Source: Phenylobacterium sp.
GTDB lineage: Bacteria > Pseudomonadota > Alphaproteobacteria > Caulobacterales > Caulobacteraceae
Reading direction: 5' to 3'
Assembly: GCF_004297125.1 (NCBI RefSeq)
Contig: NZ_SCVD01000020.1
Span: forward strand, 400,501-464,500
DNA length: 64,000 nucleotides
Shown here: piece after piece, positions 26,321 through 33,057 of the stretch
Numbering within the stretch: position 1 is the stretch's first letter
How the letters are laid out: each line of letters opens with the position of its first letter
Notes under the pieces: generated by a model
Databases searched by the model: none
Seen by the model: only the letters and a program-made list of their open reading frames with translations
Told to the model about the DNA's origin: nothing
Program-made: the position numbers and the translations under genes

Positions 26321-27832
26321 CTAGGGGGTGACGAAGGCCCTGACGGCCGCGTCGAACCGGGCGAGGTTCTCCGGGTGGTCGTAGACGCCATGGGGACCGG
26401 CGAAGTAGGCCGCGGTGAGCTGGCCGCCCGGAACGCCGGCCTGGTCCAGGACATAGCGCCCCGCGTAGGCGGGGGTGGTCAGGTCGTAGTAGCCCGCCGC
26501 CCAGAACAGCCGCATCCTCGGGTTCTCGCGCATCGCCTGGCCCAGGGTTTCATAGGGGTTGGCGCCCCGCTCGTGCGTCCAGGCGGCGTTCACCGAGAAA
26601 TTCACGCCGTAATAGGGGTCGGTCGCCGGATACTTCAGCACCTCGGTCAGGTAGCGCCCGACGACGGGGCTCGGCACGGGGCCGATCGCGGCGGGGTTGG
26701 GCGGGGGGCCGGCCACGGCCCCCGGCGCGCGCTTGGGCACGACGCCCAGGGCCGGATCGTCGATGGCCCCGTCCTGGCCGGCCTCCAGCGGCGCGGTGAC
26801 TGTCACGTCCAGCAGGCCGGTGCGCAGCGCGCGGTCCTTGAGAACGTTGAACATCCAGTCGTTCTTGGACAGCCGCAGGTTCCTGTCTTCGATGAGGTCG
26901 GCGGGCAGTCCGACCAGCGCCGACATCCGCTCGGCGATCCGCCGTTTCTCCGCGGCCGGCAGGCTGCCGCCCTGGATCAGGGCGCTGACGTAGTCGGTCC
27001 GCGCGAACTGCAGCGCCTGGGCGAACACCTGGTCCACCGAGCGCCCGGCCCGGTCGATCTTCTGGTGATACCAGGCCCCCGCGGCCATGGTCGGCAGGGC
27101 GACGACATAAGGCATCTCGCGCCCGGGGACCTCGCCCGCCAGAGCGATCAGCAGCACGCCGTCGAACGGCAGGTCCGGAGATATCTTGACGATGCTGGCG
27201 GCCCGCGTGGTCCCATAGCTCTCACCGGCCAGATAGCGGGGCGAGGCCTCGCGGCCGTTGGCCTTCAACCAGGCCTGGATGACGGTCTTCACCGCCTGGG
27301 CGTCGCTGGATGTGCTGTAGAAAGCCTTGCCGTCCGCGCCGGGGAACGGCCGGGAGAAGCCAGTCCCGACCGGATCGACGAAGACCAGGTCGACGGCGTC
27401 CAGCGGGCTGGTCGCGTTCTCCACCCAGCCGCCGCCGCTGCGGTCGCCAGGCGCGGTCGGCGTGCGCCTGTAGGGTCCGAGCGCACTCATGTGCAGGGGC
27501 GAGGACGACGCTCCCGGCCCGCCGTTGAACAGGAACATGACCGGCCGCCTGGCCCGGTCCTTCACCCCGTCGCGGACGTAGGCGATGGTCGTGGCGGCCG
27601 CGGCGGGCTTGCCGGATGCGTCGTCCAGGAAAGTCTCGGCGACCGTGGCCGTGTAGCGCACCTTCTGGCCGTTGAAGACGCCTTCGTGCCGGGTCACCGC
27701 CACGCGCGGAGTGCGGGCCTCGCTCGTCGCCGGAATGGCCGGGGCCTGCGCCACGGCGGGCAAGGCGACCCCCGCCAGCATCGCAAATCCCAGCGCGGCC
27801 AGGCCGCCGTCGCGCGGTGTCGTCATCTGCAT
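26321..27832 (-). CDS. S10-family serine carboxypeptidase-like protein, exported
   Basis: A 503-residue alpha/beta-hydrolase of peptidase family S10. The signal peptide covers about residues 1-29 (GFAMLAGVALPAVAQA). The oxyanion region is FLFNGGPGASSSPLHM, the catalytic Ser is in GESYGTTRAAS, Asp in AAGYYDLTTPA and His in FAGPHGVYDHPE. S10 enzymes remove C-terminal residues at acidic pH; bacterial relatives of this exported type are poorly characterised. It is upstream of the TonB receptor on the same strand and divergent from the PLP aminotransferase. The 255-bp divergent region has one copy of the shared element facing each gene. Similar S10 genes lie at 43876, 45458 and 48962. Confidence 0.9.
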   Translation of the reverse strand: MQMTTPRDGGLAALGFAMLAGVALPAVAQAPAIPATSEARTPRVAVTRHEGVFNGQKVRYTATVAETFLDDASGKPAAAATTIAYVRDGVKDRARRPVMFLFNGGPGASSSPLHMSALGPYRRTPTAPGDRSGGGWVENATSPLDAVDLVFVDPVGTGFSRPFPGADGKAFYSTSSDAQAVKTVIQAWLKANGREASPRYLAGESYGTTRAASIVKISPDLPFDGVLLIALAGEVPGREMPYVVALPTMAAGAWYHQKIDRAGRSVDQVFAQALQFARTDYVSALIQGGSLPAAEKRRIAERMSALVGLPADLIEDRNLRLSKNDWMFNVLKDRALRTGLLDVTVTAPLEAGQDGAIDDPALGVVPKRAPGAVAGPPPNPAAIGPVPSPVVGRYLTEVLKYPATDPYYGVNFSVNAAWTHERGANPYETLGQAMRENPRMRLFWAAGYYDLTTPAYAGRYVLDQAGVPGGQLTAAYFAGPHGVYDHPENLARFDAAVRAFVTP

Positions 27833-27867
27833 CCCCGGACCTGCGGCGAGCCTAGCGGCGAACGGAC

Positions 27868-27882
27868 GGATTTTCTTTTCGT
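27868..27882 (-). promoter_or_regulatory. Shared 15-bp element, copy 3 (S10 peptidase)
   Basis: On the minus strand it reads ACGAAAAGAAAATCC, exactly the consensus, 35 bp before the S10 peptidase start. It lies in the divergent region shared with the aminotransferase gene. Confidence 0.62.
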
Positions 27883-28010
27883 TATGCGCGCGCCATGGGG
27901 CCGTCCGCGCCCCGCGAACCGGAGTTCCCCAAGGCGCCCTGCATGACTTATGCGCCTGGGGAGAAGTGCGCGAATAGGCGGCTCGCGATGTGCCCCTTGT
28001 GGGGGCAAAT

Positions 28011-28025
28011 TCGCAAAGAAAGTCC
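28011..28025 (+). promoter_or_regulatory. Shared 15-bp element, copy 6 (aminotransferase)
   Basis: On the plus strand it reads TCGCAAAGAAAGTCC, 62 bp before the aminotransferase TTG start. It is the only plus-strand copy and faces the only plus-strand gene of the set, which supports directional function. Confidence 0.5.
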
Positions 28026-28087
28026 GCCTCCGGCGCCTATGCTACGACCATCCGCCGAATTCGAGGGCGGCGTGCAGGGATGTTTCG

Positions 28088-29266
28088 TTGACCTCAGTCC
28101 ACTCGACAGGCGCGGCCGGCGCTCCGCCCCGCGGTGCGGGCGATGGCCTGTTCGACGCGCCGTCCTATGCGGACTGGGTTCGCGGCGCCATGCGGATCAA
28201 GGCGGCCCGCCCGGACGTCAGCATCCTGTTCGAGAGCACCATCGCCGAGCCCACGGAGGAACTGGTCGCGATGGTGCGCGAGGCGTTCTCGCAGGAGGTC
28301 ACCTCCCGCTATGTCAGCGTCTTCGCCGACGGCAACCGCTACGCCATCGACGCCGTGGCGAAGCGCTATGGCCTCTCCGCGGACCAGATCGTGGCCACAA
28401 CCGGGGCGACCGGGGCGCTGGTCATGGCCTTCAAGGCGCTGGTCTCCCCAGGCGACCATGTTCTGGTCGAACGCCCCGGCTTCGACTTCCTGTCGCGCCT
28501 GGCGCAAGAGGCCGGCTCCGTCGTCGAGGAATTCGCCCGCCCGGCGCCCACGTACGACGTCGACCTGGACGACCTGCGCGCCCGCCTGACGCCCCGCACG
28601 CGCGCCGTGCTGATCACCAACCTGCACAATCCAACCGGCGCCTGGCTGCGGCCGGAGCGGATCGCCGCCATCGCCGAAGCGGCCGACCTGGTCGGCGCCG
28701 TGCTGCTGGTGGACGAAGTCTATGCCGACTTCGCCGCGGCGTCCGGCGCGCCTCCGGCCGCGACGCTCGCGGCCAACATCGTCACCGTCTCCAGCCTGAC
28801 CAAGGTGTTCGGCCTCTTCGCGCTGAAGTTCGGCTGGCTGGCGGGCGACGCCGACCTGGTCGCGCGCCTGCGGGCCGGCGCGCCGGACGGCGACATGGGC
28901 GTCTCGAAGCTGTCCCACGCCGTGGCCGCCCATGTGCTGGAGACCCCAGCCGCCTTCGAGGCCCATTGGAAGGCGGTGCTCGCGGCCACGCGGCCGGTGG
29001 TGCGGGGCCATGTCGACGCCCTCGTGGCCGACGGCCTGCTGGCGGGCGACCTGCCCCCCCACGGCTGCATGTATTTCCCGCGTGTGGTCGGCGTGGACGA
29101 CACCCGCGCCCTGGCCCAGCGCCTGCTGTCCGAGTTCGACGTCCTGGTGGCCCCGGGCGAGTATTTCGGCGCCCCCGGCTACATCCGCATCGGCTACGGC
29201 GCCGACGCCCCGGCCATCGACCAGGGCATGCTGCGCCTGCGCGCGGGCTTAGCCGCGCTTCGCTGA
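28088..29266 (+). CDS. PLP-dependent aminotransferase, class I/II
   Basis: A 392-residue fold-type I aminotransferase. Visible are TTGATGALVMAFKALVSPGD (PLP-phosphate region), TNLHNPTGAWL (NPTG), VDEVYADF (Asp-x-x-Tyr) and VSSLTKVFGLFALKFGWL (Schiff-base Lys) and, near the end, YIRIGYG (carboxylate-binding Arg). It should transfer amino groups from an unidentified amino acid. The reading frame extends further upstream, but a TTG at 28088 with AGGGA seven bases before it gives the normal family length, so I use it. It is divergent from an S10 peptidase and convergent, with a one-base gap, with the SDR pair. It carries its own copy of the shared 15-bp element. Confidence 0.85.
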   Translation: MTSVHSTGAAGAPPRGAGDGLFDAPSYADWVRGAMRIKAARPDVSILFESTIAEPTEELVAMVREAFSQEVTSRYVSVFADGNRYAIDAVAKRYGLSADQIVATTGATGALVMAFKALVSPGDHVLVERPGFDFLSRLAQEAGSVVEEFARPAPTYDVDLDDLRARLTPRTRAVLITNLHNPTGAWLRPERIAAIAEAADLVGAVLLVDEVYADFAAASGAPPAATLAANIVTVSSLTKVFGLFALKFGWLAGDADLVARLRAGAPDGDMGVSKLSHAVAAHVLETPAAFEAHWKAVLAATRPVVRGHVDALVADGLLAGDLPPHGCMYFPRVVGVDDTRALAQRLLSEFDVLVAPGEYFGAPGYIRIGYGADAPAIDQGMLRLRAGLAALR

Positions 29267-29267
29267 C

Positions 29268-30008
29268 CTACTGGCCGCCGTCCACCCGCAGGATCGCGCC
29301 GGTGGTGAAGGACGACATCGGGCTGGCCAGGTAGAGCGCCGAGGTCACCACTTCTTCCGGCCGACCGGGCCGCCCCAACGCATTGTCCGACCGCTCGCGC
29401 GCCTCCTCGCTCCAGGCCTTGGAGATGTCGGTGAGGAACGGCCCCGCCGAGATGGTGTTCACCCGCACCTCCGGCCCGTATTCTCGCGCCATCGAGACGG
29501 TCATGGCGTTCAACGCCGCCTTCGCCCCCGAATAGGGCACCACCGCCGGCAGCGGCATCAGGGCGCCCGACGAAGAGATGTTGATGATCACCCCGCCGCC
29601 GGCCTGCTTCATCCGGTGCGCCACCTGGCTGGCCAGCCGGAACGGGCCCTTGAAGTTCAGCCCCAGCACGCTGTCGAACAACTGCTCGCTCACCTCATGG
29701 CTGGGGACGGCGGGCGACATCCCGGCGTTGTTGACCAGGATGTCGATGCGGCCGAACTGGGCGTAGGCCGCCTCGATCAGGCCGTCGATCTCGTCCCATC
29801 TCGCCGCGTGGGCGGCATAGGCCATGGCGCGCCGGCCCAGTCCGCGCACGTCGGCGGCCACCGCCTCGCAGGCGTCCAGCTTGCGGCTGGAAATGACCAC
29901 GTCGGCGCCAGCCTTGGCGAAGGCCATGACCATCTGCTGGCCCAGCCCGCGGCTGCCGCCGGTGACCAGCGCCACCTTGCCGGTCAGGTCGAAGAGGTCG
30001 CTGGCCAT
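29268..30008 (-). CDS. SDR-family oxidoreductase
   Basis: A 246-residue classical short-chain dehydrogenase/reductase. It has the cofactor motif TGGSRGLGQQM, NNAGM, an ISSSGA catalytic Ser, YSGAK (Tyr-x-x-x-Lys) and a C-terminal ILRVDGGQ. The absence of an acidic residue after the second strand (SSRKLDACE) suggests NADP(H). The substrate is not readable. Its ATG overlaps the stop of the upstream SDR by one base (TGATG), so the two are co-translated and probably act in the same pathway, which given the partner's family may concern acyl-CoA or fatty-acid intermediates (inference). Confidence 0.88.
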   Translation of the reverse strand: MASDLFDLTGKVALVTGGSRGLGQQMVMAFAKAGADVVISSRKLDACEAVAADVRGLGRRAMAYAAHAARWDEIDGLIEAAYAQFGRIDILVNNAGMSPAVPSHEVSEQLFDSVLGLNFKGPFRLASQVAHRMKQAGGGVIINISSSGALMPLPAVVPYSGAKAALNAMTVSMAREYGPEVRVNTISAGPFLTDISKAWSEEARERSDNALGRPGRPEEVVTSALYLASPMSSFTTGAILRVDGGQ

Positions 30009-30802
30009 CAGCTCATGCCGCCCGCCACGTCGCGGTCCCGCGCGTCGCCCAGCTGCGAACCGCCGTCGCAGTCCAGGATCGTGCCGGTGACATAGCGGGC
30101 GGAGTCACTGACCAGGAACACCGCGCTCTCGGCCACCTCGCCCACCTCGCCGAACCGGCGCAGCGCGATGCGGGCCGTGATCGCCTTGTCGGATTCCGGC
30201 GTCGGGCTCAGCCGCGCCATGCCCTCGGTGCCGGCGATGGGTCCCGGCGAGATTCCGTTCACGCGGACGCCCGAGGGGCCCCACTCCATGGCCAACACCC
30301 GGATCAGCTGGTTGATTCCCGCCTTCGCCGCGCAGACGTGGGCCTGCATCATCGCGGGGTTCACCGCCTGGCCGGCCGTGATGGCGATCAGCGAGGCGCC
30401 GGGCCGGTTCAACAGGTCGTAGCACGCGCGGAAGACGTTGAAGGTGCCGTTCAGGTCGATGTCCACGACCGTCCGGAAACCGTTGGCCGACATGCCCAGC
30501 GCCGGCGCCACGAAGTTGCCGGCCGCGCCGGAGACGACGATGTCCAGCGGACCCAGCTTGTCCCTGGCCTCCTGGAGCGCCGCCTGGATCTGCGCGTAGT
30601 CGCGGACGTCGCAGGACAGGCCAAGGGCCCCGTGGCCGATCTCGGCCGCCGCATTGGCCGCCTTTTCCGGGTTGCGCCCGGCCACCGCGACCTTGGCCCC
30701 GAGCTCGGCGTAGCGCTTGGCTATGCCCAGGTTGATGCCGCTGGTGCCGCCGGCGATGAAGGCGGTCTTGCCGACCAGCAGGTTGTCCTTAAAGGCGCTC
30801 AT
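30008..30802 (-). CDS. SDR-family protein resembling 2,4-dienoyl-CoA reductase
   Basis: A 264-residue SDR. It has AGGTSGINLGIAKRYAELGA (dinucleotide binding), VSGAAGNFVAPALGMSANGF and AHVCAAKAGINQL where classical SDRs have Tyr-x-x-x-Lys: the Tyr is absent, the Lys remains. This pattern, together with VDIDLNGTFNVF and EWGPSGVRVNGISPGPIAGTEG, matches the peroxisomal-type 2,4-dienoyl-CoA reductase (DECR) group, which uses a different catalytic set. It therefore probably reduces an unsaturated acyl-CoA. The ATG at 30802 is preceded by GAGGAAAC. It is the first gene of a two-gene SDR operon. Confidence 0.85.
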   Translation of the reverse strand: MSAFKDNLLVGKTAFIAGGTSGINLGIAKRYAELGAKVAVAGRNPEKAANAAAEIGHGALGLSCDVRDYAQIQAALQEARDKLGPLDIVVSGAAGNFVAPALGMSANGFRTVVDIDLNGTFNVFRACYDLLNRPGASLIAITAGQAVNPAMMQAHVCAAKAGINQLIRVLAMEWGPSGVRVNGISPGPIAGTEGMARLSPTPESDKAITARIALRRFGEVGEVAESAVFLVSDSARYVTGTILDCDGGSQLGDARDRDVAGGMS

Positions 30803-30872
30803 GTTTCCTCGTCCCGGTGGGCTGTGGGCGTCGTGGCCCCGTGCCGCCCCACTGGTCCGCGCTGTCTCAGCG

Positions 30873-33038
30873 TCAGTCAACGACCCACATGTTCGGCGCG
30901 CCCGCCGGGCCGAACGACAGCCAGTTGCCGGCGAGAGGCTGCTGTTCGACACCTGGCCGCGTGTAGTCGCAGACTCCGGTCGGAAAGGTTCTCCGCATCT
31001 CCGCCCACTCCTCCGGCGTGAAGGCGGCGGGGTAGTCGGCGGGATCGAGCGGTTTTAGCGCGCACTTCAGGACGTTGTTCGCCAGGGGCGCGCCGGCCTG
31101 GATGTAGGGGTTGCTGTGCGGCGGGTAGAGGCGGTTGCAGGCGGTCGCCTTGCCCCACACCTGGCGCTCGACGATCTTCGCGCCATCCTCCGTGAAACAG
31201 GCGTCGACGAGGCCGGCAGGACGCGCCGAAGCGACCTTCTGCGCCGCGGGACGGGCCGAGCGGTCGGCCTGGATGGCCTGGATCCAGGCGGTCATGCCGT
31301 CGAGGGCGCCCTGCAGGACCGGGCTTTCCAGGCTGAACAGGCCACGTCGGGCGCTCTCCGTCAGCATCACCTGGTTGTCGGCGTCGCCGTTCGCGGCGAC
31401 CAGGCGCTCGCGGAACGAGAACGAGTGGAACCGCTGATGCGGGTCGCCCTTCGCGAAGTCTGCGTAGGCGCGGTAGTCGATGATGGGGACTCCGGCCAGG
31501 CCGCCGCCGCCCGATAGGATGCGTCCGCTGCGATAGGCGCGGCGGATGGCTTCGGGGTCGCCGGCCGTCCGCGCCTCGGTGAACTTCGCGTCGATGTCCA
31601 CGCCGCCGATGCGCCGGTTGAGGTCGATGAACTGAGCCTTGGTGATGACGCCGGCGCGAAACGCGACGAGGCCGTACTGGACCCCGATGTTGTCGAGCGG
31701 TCGCCGCGCGAAGCCGGTCGCCGGGTCGCGGCCGTAGGCGTTGCGACCGTGGTCGTAGATCGAGCAACGCGCGCCGGTGGGATTGGTCTTGGCGTCGTAG
31801 AGCAGCGCCTTTGGGATCGCCGGGGAGCAGACGCCGGCCGGATCGATCCGGTCGCCGCGGTCGCCCTGGGTCCGCAGGGAGACGAAATCCGGAAGCCCCG
31901 ACACGGCGACGATCTGCGCCTCGGTCCACGGCGTCGTCGCGCCGTGGCGGTAGTAGTTGTAGACCAGCCGCGCCCCGAACGAATGGACGCTCACCGCCGC
32001 GTAGCCCACGTCGGGGAAACTGCAGCCCACCACGACGCCGTCCAGCAGGCCCGGATAGTTGTCGGCGATCTGTTCGGCCTGGTAGGAGCCGCCGGAACAG
32101 CCCCAGCCGATCGTCCGCGAGATGGGGCCGAAGCGCTCGATGAAGCGCTCCCGGACCATCATCATGGTCTCCGACGCCAGCAGGTCGTCGCAGTTGTTGC
32201 CGAAGACGTTCAGCGACGAAGAGGCGACCGCGTAGCCGCGCGCCAGCATCTGGTCGTCCAGCACGCCGCCGGTGGTCTTGCCCTGGATGTACATGCCGCC
32301 CGGGCAGCCGCCGCCGAACACATAGATCAGCCCGCGATTCCAGCTCCGCGACGGCGCGGCGGGCGTCGGCGCGGCCGTCCGCGGATCGTGCAGCATGGCG
32401 AGCTGGTAGATCGAGCGGTTCACCACCCCGGTCTCCACCCGCACGATGTAGGGGTGAGGCTTGCCCGCCGCATCGACCACTTCGCCGATGTCGCCCGGCA
32501 TGGCTCCGGCCGGCAGCGGGCGGAAACCGCCCTCGCGGCGGCGGTAGACGTAGTCCACGCGCGTCGCGGCATCGCAGTCGGCGCTGGCGGCCGGCCCGAG
32601 CGTCCCGCCGGTGACCGGCAGCTCGAAGCTGTCGGTCATGCAGATGAACGGCGTCTCGTGCGGGCCCGAGATGACCGGCCCCTGCAGCGGCCAGTTGGTC
32701 AGGATGAGGCGGGACGGCGCCCGGCCTCCAGCCACCTCAAGCACATTGTCGCCGAGCTTCAGGCCGGTGATCAGGCCTACGCGCCTCCCCGAGCGCGCGA
32801 CCGGGCGGAGGGCGTCGGTCACCGGCCGGCCGTTCAACGTCACCGCCGCGCCGGTCCGCCCCACGATCTCCACCAGGGCGTCGCCGCCGGTGACCAGGTC
32901 GTTGTGCGACGACAGCACGCGGATGCGGGCGGCGTCGCCGGTCTGCACATGCTCCTGGGTCGGGAACGGCTGGGCGTCAGAGATCCCGGAGACCCCGAGC
33001 AGGGCCCCCAGCAACGGTCCGATCAGCCAACGCCGCAT
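30873..33038 (-). CDS. DUF6351-type exported hydrolase
   Basis: A 721-residue exported protein (signal WLIGPLLGALLGVSGISDA). It has an N-terminal beta domain, then an alpha/beta-hydrolase-like core with FGGGCPGGMYIQG and the nucleophile elbow WGCSGGSYQA (Ser flanked by Gly, with a neighbouring Cys as in tannase/feruloyl-esterase-like folds). A His-rich helical part near HQRFHSFSF may supply the catalytic His. Several Cys pairs suggest disulfides. I assign DUF6351 from the overall pattern; no reaction is established. It lies 19 bp downstream of a TonB receptor gene, almost certainly in one operon, so it probably cleaves the compound that receptor imports or a precursor. Confidence 0.7.
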   Translation of the reverse strand: MRRWLIGPLLGALLGVSGISDAQPFPTQEHVQTGDAARIRVLSSHNDLVTGGDALVEIVGRTGAAVTLNGRPVTDALRPVARSGRRVGLITGLKLGDNVLEVAGGRAPSRLILTNWPLQGPVISGPHETPFICMTDSFELPVTGGTLGPAASADCDAATRVDYVYRRREGGFRPLPAGAMPGDIGEVVDAAGKPHPYIVRVETGVVNRSIYQLAMLHDPRTAAPTPAAPSRSWNRGLIYVFGGGCPGGMYIQGKTTGGVLDDQMLARGYAVASSSLNVFGNNCDDLLASETMMMVRERFIERFGPISRTIGWGCSGGSYQAEQIADNYPGLLDGVVVGCSFPDVGYAAVSVHSFGARLVYNYYRHGATTPWTEAQIVAVSGLPDFVSLRTQGDRGDRIDPAGVCSPAIPKALLYDAKTNPTGARCSIYDHGRNAYGRDPATGFARRPLDNIGVQYGLVAFRAGVITKAQFIDLNRRIGGVDIDAKFTEARTAGDPEAIRRAYRSGRILSGGGGLAGVPIIDYRAYADFAKGDPHQRFHSFSFRERLVAANGDADNQVMLTESARRGLFSLESPVLQGALDGMTAWIQAIQADRSARPAAQKVASARPAGLVDACFTEDGAKIVERQVWGKATACNRLYPPHSNPYIQAGAPLANNVLKCALKPLDPADYPAAFTPEEWAEMRRTFPTGVCDYTRPGVEQQPLAGNWLSFGPAGAPNMWVVD

Positions 33039-33057
33039 GACCGCCCCCCTCGTCCAC

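Noticed and set aside
27895..28087. Plus-strand upstream extension of the aminotransferase frame
   Set aside because: It would add about 46 residues not found in the family. A TTG with a well-spaced AGGGA gives normal length, and the extension covers the promoter element.
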